A DNA stretch of 64,000 bases, taken from the NCBI RefSeq assembly GCF_001189915.1, contig NZ_LFLS01000017.1:1-64000 (forward strand), read 5' to 3'. The stretch is from Herbaspirillum autotrophicum (GTDB taxonomy: Bacteria; Pseudomonadota; Gammaproteobacteria; Burkholderiales; Burkholderiaceae_D). Made by a program: the position numbers and the translations under genes. Numbering within the stretch: position 1 is the first letter of the stretch; every line of letters begins with the position of its first letter. Under the pieces are notes generated by a model. The model worked only from the letters and a program-made list of their open reading frames with translations, was not told the origin of the DNA and made no database searches. Shown here piece by piece: positions 25,967 through 35,870 of the stretch.

Positions 25967-26025
25967 GTTTGCTCCTTGGCTATTTGGCTACTTATACAAA
26001 TTTCCTGTTGATGTTTCACACTATA

Positions 26026-26052
26026 GACCTTGTTCTTCTTCAGAATAAGGTC
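26026..26052. promoter_or_regulatory. LysR-type operator dyad between pirin and lysR
   Basis: GACCTTGTTCT (26026-26036) and AGAATAAGGTC (26042-26052) are inverted copies with a single mismatch around a 5-nt centre. The dyad lies 36 nt before the LysR start and 60 nt before the pirin start. A second, looser pair (TTCAGA / TCTGAA) lies between it and the LysR start codon. This is the usual place for autoregulation and activation by a LysR protein. Confidence 0.6.
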
Positions 26053-26087
26053 CAGAATTCAGACGAATCATTCAAATATTCTGAACA

Positions 26088-27011
26088 ATGAACCTGACGC
26101 TGGAAGCATTGCAGATTCTCGACATCATTGACCGCAAAGGCAGCTTTGCCGCAGCCGCGCTGGCGCTGGACCGAGTCCCCTCGGCCCTGACCTACAGCGT
26201 GCGCAAGCTGGAAGACGACCTCGACGTGTTGCTGTTCGACCGCCGTGGCCACCGCGCCAAACTGACCCCTGCCGGCCAGCAACTGCTGACCGAAGGGCGT
26301 CATCTGCTGCTGGCCGCCGACGATCTGGAGCAACGCGTCAAGCGCACTGCCACCGGCCGCGAAACCGAATTGCGCATCGTCCTCAACAGCGTCATTGCCT
26401 TCAAGAACATGTTGCCGCTGATCGCCGCCTTTGATCGCGAAGCCTCCGGCACCCGGCTGCGTTTCACGCCGGGCGTGCTGGCCGGGGCTTGGGAAGAAAT
26501 CATTGCCGGCCATGCCGACCTGGTGATCGGGGCCACGCTGGACGGGCCGGAAATCGTCCGCACCAGCGGCCGCTTCCAGACCCGCTCACTGGGACTGGTC
26601 GAATGGGTGTTTGCGATTGCTCCCGGGCATCCGCTGGCAGAGGCAGCAGAGCCGCTGCCGCCGGAGCTGGTCAGGCAACACCGGGCGGTGGCGGTCGGCG
26701 ACAGCAGCCGCAACCTGCCGAGCATGACGATCGGCTTGCTCAGTGGCCAGGAAACCCTGACGGTACCCACCGTGGCCGCCAAACTGGCGGCCCAACTGGC
26801 CGGCCTCGGCTGCGGCCATCTGCCGCGCAACTGGGCCGCCCCTTATCTCGCCGATGGTCGCCTGATCGAAAAACAAACCCAGGTCGGCAAACCGCATGAC
26901 GATTTTTTAGTTGCGTGGCCCAAGGCAGAACAGGGAAAATCGCTCAAATGGTTTCTTGCGCAATTATCCCAACCTGCAATTCAACAAATGCTGCTCAGCG
27001 GTGCCGGCTGA
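26088..27011 (+). CDS. LysR-family transcriptional regulator
   Basis: 307 aa. The N-terminal winged helix (residues 1-65: [50 protein letters not shown]) is typical. The effector-binding domain spans about 90-300. It is divergent from the pirin gene and shares the dyad at 26026-26052. The gluQRS start follows one base after its stop, so gluQRS may be read from this promoter too. Confidence 0.92.
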   Translation: MNLTLEALQILDIIDRKGSFAAAALALDRVPSALTYSVRKLEDDLDVLLFDRRGHRAKLTPAGQQLLTEGRHLLLAADDLEQRVKRTATGRETELRIVLNSVIAFKNMLPLIAAFDREASGTRLRFTPGVLAGAWEEIIAGHADLVIGATLDGPEIVRTSGRFQTRSLGLVEWVFAIAPGHPLAEAAEPLPPELVRQHRAVAVGDSSRNLPSMTIGLLSGQETLTVPTVAAKLAAQLAGLGCGHLPRNWAAPYLADGRLIEKQTQVGKPHDDFLVAWPKAEQGKSLKWFLAQLSQPAIQQMLLSGAG

Positions 27012-27012
27012 C

Positions 27013-27918
27013 ATGCACGATCAAATGAACCATCCCGTCGAGCACTACGTCGGCCGTTTCGCGCCCTCGCCTTCCGGCCCCTTGCACGCCGGCTCACTGG
27101 TGGCGGCCATGGCCAGCTATCTGGATGCCAAAGCGCATGACGGCCGCTGGCTGTTACGCATGGAAGACATCGATGAAGCGCGCAGCGCCGCAGGTGCCGC
27201 CGCCGATATCGTGCATACGCTGGCAGCGCTGGGCATGCAATGGGATGGCCCGATACGGGTGCAAAGCGAATCCCTGCCCGACTATCAGGCCGCGTGCGCC
27301 CGACTTGACGGACTGGTTTACCCCTGCGGCTGCACGCGGCGTGAAATTGCCGACTCCGGCGTTGGCATCGCCGCCGATGGTGCAGCGATTTATCCCGGCA
27401 CTTGTCGCGCCGGGCTGGCACCCGGAAAAATCGCCCGGGCGTTGCGGGTGCGCGTGCCGGATGCCGGTACCGCGTCCGAATTCATACAGTTTGAAGATCG
27501 CTGGCTGGGACGGCAAAGCCAGTACCTGGCGCGCGAAGCCGGCGATTTCGTCTTGAAACGCGCTGATGGTTACTGGGCATACCAGTTGGCGGTGGTGGTG
27601 GATGACGCCTTGCAAGGGGTGACACATGTGGTGCGCGGCGCCGACTTGCTGGAGTCGACCGCGCGTCAGATTTACCTGCAACGGCTGCTGGGCTATCCGG
27701 TGCCGGTATATCTGCATGTACCGCTGGTGTGTACCGCCGACGGCGAAAAATTATCCAAGCAGCATGGCGCGCAAGCGCTGGACTTGCAACAACCGCTGCC
27801 GGAATTGCAGCGGGCGGCCGGTTTTCTTGGATTGGGTACGCTACCGGCAACGAGCGTTGCCGACTTCTGGCCGCAGGCACAACAGGCCTGGCTACAACGA
27901 CTGCAACAACAACGCTGA
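27013..27918 (+). CDS. gluQ: Glutamyl-Q tRNA(Asp) synthetase
   Basis: 301 aa from ATG 27013, one base after the LysR stop. This GluRS-like enzyme attaches glutamate to queuosine in tRNA(Asp). It has the class I motif ([14 protein letters not shown]), the zinc site CGCTRRE ... YPGTC near 98-127, a truncated anticodon region as expected, and a KMSKS-like EKLSKQHG near 244. The queuosine genes tgt and queA are 15 kb away in this window. It is followed by a hairpin shared with convergent rhlE. Confidence 0.95.
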   Translation: MHDQMNHPVEHYVGRFAPSPSGPLHAGSLVAAMASYLDAKAHDGRWLLRMEDIDEARSAAGAAADIVHTLAALGMQWDGPIRVQSESLPDYQAACARLDGLVYPCGCTRREIADSGVGIAADGAAIYPGTCRAGLAPGKIARALRVRVPDAGTASEFIQFEDRWLGRQSQYLAREAGDFVLKRADGYWAYQLAVVVDDALQGVTHVVRGADLLESTARQIYLQRLLGYPVPVYLHVPLVCTADGEKLSKQHGAQALDLQQPLPELQRAAGFLGLGTLPATSVADFWPQAQQAWLQRLQQQR

Positions 27919-27942
27919 AGCAGGAACACCGGGGTTCCTGCT
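27919..27942. terminator. Hairpin between convergent gluQ and rhlE
   Basis: AGCAGGAAC (27919-27927) pairs with GTTCCTGCT (27934-27942), right after the gluQ stop. No clear T-run follows on either strand. Confidence 0.45.
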
Positions 27943-27951
27943 ATCGCCTTA

Positions 27952-29460
27952 TTACGGCGCCGGACGTTTCGGCATGCCGCCCAACAGTGCTGCCACCTTG
28001 TGCTTGGATGGCTTGCCGGCCGGTTTGACGCCATTCGTGGTTTCGGCAACAACCGGTGCCGCACTTGGTTCGTATGGCTTGAGAAACCATGGATCGACTT
28101 TTTCCCGGCGCGGCGTCGGCGTCGACGAAAATCCGGTGTTGCCACCGCGACCATAGGCCGTGGTATCGCGACGCGGCGCAGAACGATCCGCACTGCGGTC
28201 GGCGCTGCCATTGCCGCTGCGCTCGCCGCCACGTTCACTACGCTCGCCGCGATCACTGCGCTCGGCGCGGGCGCGTGGCGTAAAGCCGGTCAGCTCGGCG
28301 CGTACGAACTTCATCTTGATCAGTTTTTCGATATCGACCAGCAAACGCTCATCCTTTTCGGAATACAGCGAAATGGCGTCGCCCGAAGCGCCGGCACGAC
28401 CGGTACGGCCGATGCGGTGAACATAATCTTCGGCGTTGTACGGCAAATCGACATTGATCACGCACGGCAATTCGGCGATATCCAGACCACGGGCCGCGAC
28501 ATCGGTCGCCACCAGCACTTCGATCTGGCCTTGCTTGAAGGCTTCCAGCGCCGCCATGCGTTCGCCCTGTGATTTGTCGCCGTGAATGGCGGACGCCTTG
28601 ACGCCGTCGTTTTCCAGCAGACGCGCCAGTTTGGAAGCGCCGATCTTGGTGTTGGAAAACACGATCACTTGCTTGAGCTGACGCTCGCGAATGATGTAAG
28701 CCACCGCTTCACTCTTGGTGGCTTCGTCGATCTTGTAAATGGTCTGGGTCACGCGTTCGGCAGTGGCATTGCTGCGCGCTACCTCGATGGTGACCGGATT
28801 GTTCTGGAAGCTGCCCGCCAGCTTTTTGATTTCGCCCGAGAACGTGGCCGAAAACAGCAGATTCTGGCGCTTCTTCGGCAGCAGATTGATGATGCGCTGC
28901 AAGTCCGGCAAGAAGCCCATGTCCAGCATGCGGTCGGCTTCATCCATGACCAGAATTTCGGTCTGCGACAGATTCAGCGTCTTTTGCTGCACGTGGTCCA
29001 GCAGGCGTCCCGGCGTGGCAATCACGATTTCGACACCGGCGCGCAAGGCGGCTGTCTGCGGCGCCATGTCGACGCCACCGAATACCACAGTGGAGCGCAA
29101 CGGCGTAAAGCGACAGTAGGATTTGACGTTTTCAGCAACCTGGTCGGCCAGCTCACGGGTCGGCGTCAGAATCAGCGCCCGTACCGGATGGCGTGCCGGC
29201 GAGGCACTGTTGCTGGCCTGCGGCAACAGCAACTGGATGATCGGCAATGAAAAACCGGCAGTTTTGCCGGTTCCGGTCTGTGCTGCGCCCATGACATCGT
29301 GCCCCTGCAATATGACAGGGATGGCTTGCGCCTGAATCGGGGTTGGATGGACGTAGCCCTGCTCCGTCAGTGCGCGCAGGATATCGGGCGAAAGACCGAA
29401 GTCTTCAAAGCGGACGGCAGGTGTTTCGGGTGTTTCAGTAGCGGACAGATTGTCGGGCAT
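27952..29460 (-). CDS. rhlE: DEAD-box RNA helicase, RhlE type
   Basis: 502 aa. Core motifs: Q motif region (FEDFGLSPDILRALTEQGY, PTPIQ), motif I AQTGTGKT, Ia PTRELA, II VMDEADRMLDMGF, III SAT, IV VIVFSNTK, V ATDVAARGLDI, VI HRIGRTGR. The C-terminal 120 residues are low-complexity and Arg/Gly/Ser-rich (SERGGERSGNGS, ADRSADRSAPRR), as in RhlE proteins, for RNA binding. It acts in RNA turnover and ribosome assembly. Transcription probably starts near 29628, giving a long leader. Confidence 0.95.
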   Translation of the reverse strand: MPDNLSATETPETPAVRFEDFGLSPDILRALTEQGYVHPTPIQAQAIPVILQGHDVMGAAQTGTGKTAGFSLPIIQLLLPQASNSASPARHPVRALILTPTRELADQVAENVKSYCRFTPLRSTVVFGGVDMAPQTAALRAGVEIVIATPGRLLDHVQQKTLNLSQTEILVMDEADRMLDMGFLPDLQRIINLLPKKRQNLLFSATFSGEIKKLAGSFQNNPVTIEVARSNATAERVTQTIYKIDEATKSEAVAYIIRERQLKQVIVFSNTKIGASKLARLLENDGVKASAIHGDKSQGERMAALEAFKQGQIEVLVATDVAARGLDIAELPCVINVDLPYNAEDYVHRIGRTGRAGASGDAISLYSEKDERLLVDIEKLIKMKFVRAELTGFTPRARAERSDRGERSERGGERSGNGSADRSADRSAPRRDTTAYGRGGNTGFSSTPTPRREKVDPWFLKPYEPSAAPVVAETTNGVKPAGKPSKHKVAALLGGMPKRPAP

Positions 29461-29735
29461 GGTTTACGGTGAACCTGGCGTGAATCGACAAAATGATCTG
29501 CAGGACAGATGGCGATTGACGACACATTCGCGAAGAGGTTGCTTTCAGTGTTGACGTATTACGCGGCGCGACTCATGCAGAAAACCGGTCGCCCACGTCA
29601 GGAGGTTGCCGGACAGCATCCCCGGCAAGCCGCTATTATACGCCCGTCAGAGCTTTGGCTTCATGACTGTTTCATTTCAGATCAATGCCGCATGGCCAAA
29701 TTGATAACTTTGACAGTCAATTTGCCGTGATTGGC
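29461..29735 (-). promoter_or_regulatory. Long leader and promoter region of rhlE
   Basis: A minus-strand TATAAT (29640-29635) preceded by a weak -35 would start transcription about 165 nt upstream of the rhlE start codon. Long leaders are common for cold-inducible DEAD-box helicases. An open plus-strand frame at 29509-29730 has no ribosome site or recognisable product. Confidence 0.4.
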
Positions 29736-30419
29736 TCAGACGATGGTGATATCGAGATCCGGCAAGCCATCCACATGTCCTAGCAAGCGGTCGCCTTTGA
29801 CTACCGGGCCCACGCCTTCGGGGGTGCCGGTATAAATCAGGTCGCCCGGGAATAACTCGACCAGTCCCGACAAAAAGGCGATGGTTTCAGCCACACTCCA
29901 GATCAGATCGGACAAATCGCCCTGTTGCCGGAGCTCGCCGTTGACTTTAAGCCACACCGCGCCTTGCGTCGGATGTCCGGCCTGCGCCACTGGCAGCAGA
30001 GGCGCGCAGGGGGCGGAATGATCGAAGCCCTTGCCCATATCCCACGGCCGGCTCAGTTTCTTGGCGGCGCCCTGAATGTCGCGCCGGGTCATATCCAGAC
30101 CGACCGCATAACCGAACACCAGATCCAGCGCGCGCTCCACCGGCACATCGCGACCGCCCTTGCCGAGCGCCACCACCATTTCGATTTCATGCTGATAATC
30201 GCTGGTCTGGCTCGGATATGGCACCTTGCTGCCGGTCGGCACGATGGCATCGGTCGGCTTCATGAAAAAGAACGGCGGTTCGCGGTCGGGATCATGCCCC
30301 ATCTCGCGGGCGTGGGCGGCATAGTTGCGGCCTACGCAGTAAATGCGGCGCACCGGAAACGGATCGCCGCCGACGACAGGAATGGTAGTGATGGCGGGGG
30401 CTGGTATCGCGAAAGTCAT
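29736..30419 (-). CDS. Fumarylacetoacetate hydrolase family protein
   Basis: 227 aa from ATG 30419, with GGAG at 30430-30427; the frame continues upstream without support. It has the FAH-family marks: RIYCVGRNYAAHAREMG near 25, FFFMKPTDAIV near 50, the metal ligands in YQHEIEMVVALG near 72, and the end motif DLIYTGTPEGVGPV near 200. Members hydrolyse C-C bonds of acylpyruvates or decarboxylate oxaloacetate; short proteins of this size often have acylpyruvase or oxaloacetate decarboxylase activity. Substrate is not determinable here. Confidence 0.9.
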   Translation of the reverse strand: MTFAIPAPAITTIPVVGGDPFPVRRIYCVGRNYAAHAREMGHDPDREPPFFFMKPTDAIVPTGSKVPYPSQTSDYQHEIEMVVALGKGGRDVPVERALDLVFGYAVGLDMTRRDIQGAAKKLSRPWDMGKGFDHSAPCAPLLPVAQAGHPTQGAVWLKVNGELRQQGDLSDLIWSVAETIAFLSGLVELFPGDLIYTGTPEGVGPVVKGDRLLGHVDGLPDLDITIV

Positions 30420-30619
30420 GCAAGGGCTCCGGTGAATAAGAAATGAGGATCTGCCGGAAGTGTAAAAGAAAACAACGCGCATTGCTGAACCCGCTCACAG
30501 CGCCGTCAATACCGTGTTTTTGTATGGCATCATCTCATCCGATCAGTATCAGCATGAACGCTCTGCGCCGGAGCTCCCGCCGCCGCCGTTCCATTATCGA
30601 TAACGCAAGGACCAAGTGT

Positions 30620-32428
30620 ATGAGGATGCAACAACAAAGCCCGGCAATCGCCGCTCAAATTCAAAAGGCGGTGGCCCTGCATCGCAGCGGAAAATGGGAT
30701 CAGGCAGAAGAACTCTATCGCAAAGTCTTGCGCGTGGCACCGACCCATTTCCAGGCCCTGTATCTGCTCGGCATGCTGGCCCTGCACCGCGAACAATATG
30801 CCGAAGCGGTGACCCTGATCGACCGCGCGCTCAACATCAATCCGGAGCATGTCGATGCCCAGTTTGATCGCGCCACGGCACTGGAAGAATTGCGGCGTTA
30901 TCCGGAAGCGCTCGGCAGCTACGATCTGGTATTGCTGCTGCGCCCCGATTTCAGCGATGCGCAGTTCCGGCGCGGCAATGTGCTGCGCGCCATGCAGCGT
31001 TATCCGGAAGCATTGCAGTGCTATCAGCGCCTGCTGGCGGCCAAGCCCGATTTCGCCGAAGCGCTGTTCAAGCATGCCAATACCTTGCACGATCTCCAGC
31101 GCATTCCGGAAGCGCTGGAAGGTTATCGCAAGACGCTGGAACTGCAACCGGAATTCCTGGAAGCCTTGTTCAACATGGGCAATGCACTCAAAGATCTGAA
31201 CCGTCTCGACGAAGCACTGGCGACTTATCAGCGGGCGCTGGCAATCGAACCCGAGTTCGTACAGGCACGGGTCAACAGCGGCTACGTCCAGCACAATCTC
31301 AAGCAACCGGAAGCAGCACTGCAAAGCTATGATCAGGCACTGGCGATCCAGCCTGACGAGGGCAGCGCCTTGTTCAATCGCGGCATCGTGCTGGAAGATT
31401 TGCAGCGGCATGAAGAAGCACTGGAAAGCTACGCCCGCGCCCAGGCACTTGACCCCGAGGCTGCTTCGCCGCAATGGAATGAAGGCCTGTGCCGCTTGCG
31501 TCTGGGCCAGTTCGAAGCGGGCTGGGAAAAGTACGAATGGCGTTGGCAAACCGAGCAATTGAAGGAGCACCGCCGCCAATTTCACAAGCCCTTGTGGCTG
31601 GGTCAGGAGTCGCTGGAAGGCAAGACGATTCTGCTGTATGCCGAACAAGGTTTCGGCGACACGTTGCAGTTCTCGCGCTTTGTACCGCTGGTCGCAGCGC
31701 GCGGCGCACGTGTCATTCTGGAAGTGCAACCGCAACTGAAATCGCTGCTGTCATCGCTGGCCGGGGTCAGCATGGTGGTGTCTGCCGGTCAGCTCTTGCC
31801 GCACTTCGATTATCACTGCCCGCTGATCAGCCTGCCGCTGGCGTGCGGCATGCGCGTCGAACAGGACATTCCGACCGAACCGTATTTTCAGGCGGATGCC
31901 CGGCAAGCCGCGCAGTGGAGCGAACGCCTGGCGCCCGCCACACTGCGCGTGGGTCTGGTGTGGGCCGGCAATCCCCGTACCAGCAATCCGGAAGCCACGC
32001 GTCTGGATGCCTTGCGTTCGATCAGCTTTGCTACGCTGGCACCGTTGCTGGAACAGGAAGGCATCGATTTTTATTCGCTGCAACTGGGCGATGCCGCTCA
32101 ACATCAGCTCAGAAGTCATCCGCTGGCGCAGCGGGTGATCGATCATTCGCGCTTCTTCTACGATTTTTCCGATACCGCCGCACTGATCTCGCAACTGGAT
32201 CTGGTCATCACGGTCGACACTTCCGTGTGCCATCTGGCCGCCGCCCTCAACAAGCCGACCTGGCTGCTCAATCGCCTCAATACCTGCTGGCGCTGGCTGC
32301 TGGAACGCGAAGACTCGCCATGGTATCCGTCGCTGCGCATTTTTCGCCAGACCGCACCGGGCGACTGGGATGGCGTCATTGCCCGCGTCAATCAAGAGTT
32401 AGGCCAACTGCAAGCGACCCGCACCTGA
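30620..32428 (+). CDS. TPR protein with C-terminal glycosyltransferase-like domain
   Basis: 602 aa from ATG 30620, chosen for AAGG at 30607-30610; a second ATG follows at 30626. Residues about 12-330 hold roughly nine tetratricopeptide repeats of 34 residues, marked by recurring YPEAL / DEALATY / EEALESYARA blocks. The C-terminal half (about 350-600) resembles the GT9/GT41-like domain often joined to TPRs: ILLYAEQGFGDTLQFSRF, LRVGLVWAGNPRTSN and LDLVITVDTSVCHLAAAL. It may glycosylate a protein or surface polymer; this is inference. Confidence 0.85.
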   Translation: MRMQQQSPAIAAQIQKAVALHRSGKWDQAEELYRKVLRVAPTHFQALYLLGMLALHREQYAEAVTLIDRALNINPEHVDAQFDRATALEELRRYPEALGSYDLVLLLRPDFSDAQFRRGNVLRAMQRYPEALQCYQRLLAAKPDFAEALFKHANTLHDLQRIPEALEGYRKTLELQPEFLEALFNMGNALKDLNRLDEALATYQRALAIEPEFVQARVNSGYVQHNLKQPEAALQSYDQALAIQPDEGSALFNRGIVLEDLQRHEEALESYARAQALDPEAASPQWNEGLCRLRLGQFEAGWEKYEWRWQTEQLKEHRRQFHKPLWLGQESLEGKTILLYAEQGFGDTLQFSRFVPLVAARGARVILEVQPQLKSLLSSLAGVSMVVSAGQLLPHFDYHCPLISLPLACGMRVEQDIPTEPYFQADARQAAQWSERLAPATLRVGLVWAGNPRTSNPEATRLDALRSISFATLAPLLEQEGIDFYSLQLGDAAQHQLRSHPLAQRVIDHSRFFYDFSDTAALISQLDLVITVDTSVCHLAAALNKPTWLLNRLNTCWRWLLEREDSPWYPSLRIFRQTAPGDWDGVIARVNQELGQLQATRT

Positions 32429-32537
32429 GTCTGCAGCGAGCGCGGATGACGCCGGCGCGGCGTTTTCCGTACTCGCCTGCAAGCCGCGACGTCCGCGTGT
32501 AAACTTTGGGGCTGTTCACTCGCAAGGATGTTCTGAA

Positions 32538-33695
32538 ATGCAATGGCCCCTGTTTGCACTGGCTGTAGCTGCCTTTGGCATCGGCACCACCGAATTTGTC
32601 ATCATGGGCCTGCTGCCCGACGTTGCCCGCGATCTCGGCGTCTCGGCGCCGGCGGCCGGCATGCTGGTATCCGGTTATGCGCTGGGCGTCGCCGCCGGCG
32701 CCCCGCTGCTGGCCATCATCACTGCCCGCTGGCCACGCAAACAAGCGCTGGTCGGCTTGATGAGCCTGTTCATCGTCGGCAATATTCTGTGCGCCATCGC
32801 CCCCACCTACAATCTGCTGATGGTCGCGCGCGTGGTCACCGCGTTTTGCCATGCCGCGTTCTTCGGCATCGGTGCCGTGGTCGCGGCAGAGCTGGTGCCG
32901 CGTGAAAAACGCGCGCAAGCCGTCGCGCTGATGTTTACCGGACTGACCGTCGCCAACATTCTCGGCGTGCCCTTCGGCACGGCACTCGGTCACGCCGCCG
33001 GCTGGCGCTCGACGTTCGCGGCCATTACCGTGATCGGTTTGCTGGCGGTGTTGATGCTCTGGATTTGCCTGCCGAAAAAAATCCCGATGCAAGGCGGCAG
33101 CATCTTCCAGGAATTCCGTGCCATTGCGCAAACCCAGGTGCAACTGTCGTTGCTGATCAGCACCCTGGCATCGATCAGCATGTTTAGCGTGCTCACCTAC
33201 ATCGCTTACATTTTGCTGGACGTCACCGGTTTCAGCGCACAACAGGAAAGCTGGGTCTTGCTGCTGTTCGGCGCCGGCATCACGGTCGGTGGTCTGGCCG
33301 GCGGCAGGCTGGCCGACTGGCGTCTGATGCCGGTACTGGCAGCGCTGTTTGTCTGTATCGCGCTGGTCCTGGTGCAGTTTTCCTGGAGCAGTCATCTGCC
33401 GGTGCCGACCCTGATCACCATGTTTGTCTGGGGCGCCGTGGCCTTTGCCGTCGTGCCGGCAGCGCAAATCCGCGTGCTCGACAAGGCGCGTGAAGCGCCC
33501 AATCTGGCATCGACGCTGAATCAGGGCGCCTTCAACATGGGCAATGCCACCGGTGCCTGGCTTGGCGGCCTGGCCATTTCGGCCGGACTGCCGCTGACTG
33601 ATTTGCCGTTATTGGGTGCCGCCGTCGCGATGCTGGCGCTGGGTACGGTATTGCTGTCGGCGCAACTGGACCGCCGGGGGCGCGCCACCGCCTGA
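32538..33695 (+). CDS. MFS transporter (AraJ-like efflux)
   Basis: 385 aa with twelve predicted helices. It opens ALAVAAFGIGTTEFVIMGLLPDVA-type, the hallmark of the DHA1/AraJ sugar-efflux group, and has the loop 2-3 motif ITARWPRKQAL. AAGGA precedes the ATG. The family exports sugars or small drugs. The glucokinase gene follows 154 nt later on the same strand, so a link to sugar metabolism is possible but unproven. Confidence 0.88.
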   Translation: MQWPLFALAVAAFGIGTTEFVIMGLLPDVARDLGVSAPAAGMLVSGYALGVAAGAPLLAIITARWPRKQALVGLMSLFIVGNILCAIAPTYNLLMVARVVTAFCHAAFFGIGAVVAAELVPREKRAQAVALMFTGLTVANILGVPFGTALGHAAGWRSTFAAITVIGLLAVLMLWICLPKKIPMQGGSIFQEFRAIAQTQVQLSLLISTLASISMFSVLTYIAYILLDVTGFSAQQESWVLLLFGAGITVGGLAGGRLADWRLMPVLAALFVCIALVLVQFSWSSHLPVPTLITMFVWGAVAFAVVPAAQIRVLDKAREAPNLASTLNQGAFNMGNATGAWLGGLAISAGLPLTDLPLLGAAVAMLALGTVLLSAQLDRRGRATA

Positions 33696-33848
33696 TTTTC
33701 AGTGGCGGCGGTGCCAAAGATTGCCGGCAGCAACGAACCATTGCAGATGAAAACCATCGAACGCCGGTATGCAATGCCGGCCACCGCGAGCAGTATGTCG
33801 TGGCCGGCTTGTCCCACTGATGCTGCAACGTTACGGAGAATCTGTCCC

Positions 33849-34814
33849 ATGTCTTCCGCACCGCAACTGCTGGCCGATATCGGCGGCACCAATGCCCGCT
33901 TCGCCTTGCGCGATACCAGCGGCGAGATCAGCACCATTCACACGCTGGCAGTCGCTGCTTACCCTGAATTTACGGCAGCGGTACACGCGTATCTGGATGC
34001 TTGCGGCAATCCGCCGGTACGTCACGCCGCCATTGCCATCGCCAATCCGGTACAGGGCGATCAGATCCGGATGACCAACCACGACTGGTCCTTTTCGATT
34101 GAAGCCAGCCGCCGCCAACTGGGACTCGACACGCTGCTGATCGTCAATGACTTCACGGCATTGTCCATGGCGGTACCGCATTTGAACCCCAGCGACTATC
34201 GTCAGATCGGTGGCGGTCAGCCGCAGCCACAGGCGGTGATCGGTCTGGTCGGCCCCGGCACCGGGCTTGGCGCAGGCGGCCTGGTCCACATGGCGCACGG
34301 CTGGCAGGCGCTGGCCAGTGAAGGTGGTCACGTTGCCTTCGCGGCGTCCGATGACCGCGAAGCCGCCTTGCTGGAGTATTGCCGCCGGCAGCATTCCCAT
34401 GTCTCCGCCGAACGCCTGATTTCCGGCCCCGGCATCGAAACCATCTTTCAGGGTCTGCAGGTGATGCATGGCAAGCAACCGCTTGTCATGAGTACGCCCG
34501 ACATCGTGCAACATGCGCTGACTGCGGACGACGCCTTGTGTCGCGAAACGCTGGATTGCTTTTGCGCCATGCTCGGCACCTTCGCTGCCAATCTGGCGGT
34601 AACGCTCGGCGCCCGGGGCGGCATCTTTATCGGCGGCGGCGTGGTGCCGCGACTTGGCGCTTACTTCGACCAATCACCATTTCGCTCCCGCTTCGAAAAC
34701 AAGGGCCGTTTCACGGCCTACATGCAAGCCATTCCGACCAACCTGATCACCGCGTCCTACCCGGCACTGGTCGGTGTAGCAGCCTTGCTCGACGCCGCCC
34801 TGCGCAGGGCCTGA
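33849..34814 (+). CDS. glk: Glucokinase (ATP-dependent, bacterial Glk)
   Basis: 321 aa from ATG 33849, with GGAGA at 33834-33838; the frame open to 33702 is not used. It phosphorylates glucose to glucose-6-phosphate. It shows the ATP phosphate motif LLADIGGTNARFAL near 7-20, the sugar site IVNDFTALSMAV near 100, GPGTGLGAGGL near 137, and the second phosphate loop GGIFIGGGVVPRL near 258. It belongs to the proteobacterial Glk group, not the ROK group. Confidence 0.94.
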   Translation: MSSAPQLLADIGGTNARFALRDTSGEISTIHTLAVAAYPEFTAAVHAYLDACGNPPVRHAAIAIANPVQGDQIRMTNHDWSFSIEASRRQLGLDTLLIVNDFTALSMAVPHLNPSDYRQIGGGQPQPQAVIGLVGPGTGLGAGGLVHMAHGWQALASEGGHVAFAASDDREAALLEYCRRQHSHVSAERLISGPGIETIFQGLQVMHGKQPLVMSTPDIVQHALTADDALCRETLDCFCAMLGTFAANLAVTLGARGGIFIGGGVVPRLGAYFDQSPFRSRFENKGRFTAYMQAIPTNLITASYPALVGVAALLDAALRRA

Positions 34815-35069
34815 CCCGCATCGACGCCGGCCGCCGGGAAGCGCCCGGCCCTTGCTGCTCCCTCTGCCTATTGCCTTTTGTTTTGCCAGCGTCAGCCGGG
34901 CACAACATTTTTGCCATTTGCCGACGCGTCGTGTGCAAACGGCGGCTTTTGAGAATTTTCTTATTCAAAGGCCAACACCCCAAGAACAGAATAAAGTTGC
35001 CTTATGGAAATAATTCCTCAGGGGTAAATATCGTTTCATTCTTGATTCAATCATCTAAAGGAAATCGCC
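34815..35069. other. Spacer with the DUF1120 gene promoter region
   Basis: 254 bases. The first 50 nt include GC-rich inverted stretches after glk but no clean terminator. From about 34940 the sequence turns AT-rich (TTATTCAAAGGC, GGAAATAATTCC) and leads to AAAGGA 8 nt before the next start. I see no convincing -35/-10 pair. Confidence 0.4.
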
Positions 35070-35711
35070 ATGAAAAAGATCATCCTTTTGTCTGCACTGG
35101 CCAGCGCCATGTTGACATCCTATGCAGCACACGCCGCCGGTAACGCCGTGTTGAAAGTCACCGGTTCCATCAATCCGCCTTCTTGCAGCGTCGAATTCGC
35201 CGCAGGTTCCACGGTGAGCTACGACAAGATTGAAGGGGGCACACTGAAAAGGACCGAGCCGACTGCATTGAGCGCGAAAGAACTGCCAATGCAAATCAAT
35301 TGCTCGCAAAACAAACAGGTGGCTTTTACAGTCGTTGACAACAAGGCGGACAGCCGCATTCCCAACCTGTTCGGCAACACGAACGGACAGAACTTCGGCC
35401 TCGGCAAGCAAGGCGAGCGCAAAATCGGTGGCTATCGTATCGTTCTGAAAAACAACGTCATCGATGAAACGCCAAACGCCAAACTCATCTCGCGTAACGG
35501 CACCAGCGGTCCATGGGGATTGGCGCCGGAATCGGAAGTGCGGCAAAACACCCAGCTGAGCTTCAGCGGCACCGGCACCGAGCCGGCGTCGGCCAAGGTA
35601 TTCAACACTACCTTGCAGGTGGAAGCCCGGATTACCAAGGCTGACGACCTCGACATGGCAAACGAAGTAGTACTGGACGGCATGGCAACCATCAGCCTGG
35701 TCTATATCTGA
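35070..35711 (+). CDS. Secreted DUF1120-family protein (fimbrial-like fold)
   Basis: 213 aa. The signal peptide is clear (MKKIILLSALASAMLTSYA then AHA, cut near residue 22). The mature part matches the DUF1120 pattern: GSINPPSCSVEF near 31-42, a Cys pair (Cys38 and one in MQINCSQNK near 75), and a central G-G-Y-R-I strand. The pattern of an early Cys and beta-rich domain recalls fimbrial subunits. No usher or chaperone is nearby, so it is probably a secreted, non-pilus protein. A strong terminator follows. Confidence 0.82.
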   Translation: MKKIILLSALASAMLTSYAAHAAGNAVLKVTGSINPPSCSVEFAAGSTVSYDKIEGGTLKRTEPTALSAKELPMQINCSQNKQVAFTVVDNKADSRIPNLFGNTNGQNFGLGKQGERKIGGYRIVLKNNVIDETPNAKLISRNGTSGPWGLAPESEVRQNTQLSFSGTGTEPASAKVFNTTLQVEARITKADDLDMANEVVLDGMATISLVYI

Positions 35712-35728
35712 GCATCCTGCTGACCTGA

Positions 35729-35767
35729 AAAACCTGTCCTCGTAGCTGTTGCACGAGGACAGGTTTT
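35729..35767 (+). terminator. Strong intrinsic terminator of the DUF1120 gene
   Basis: AAAACCTGTCCTCGT (35729-35743) pairs perfectly with ACGAGGACAGGTTTT (35753-35767) and is followed by CTTTT. The stem is 15 bp with a 9-nt loop. Confidence 0.92.
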
Positions 35768-35870
35768 CTTTTCTGCGGCCATCTGCCGGGATCACGGCAA
35801 CTCGCGCTACACTTCAGCCCATGTCCCGATGCGTCTGCCGATGCATTGTCATGTCCAGCCGAGGAACCGC

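Noticed and set aside
29509..29730. 73-codon plus-strand frame between rhlE and the FAH gene
   Set aside because: No ribosome site and it covers the rhlE promoter and leader on the other strand.
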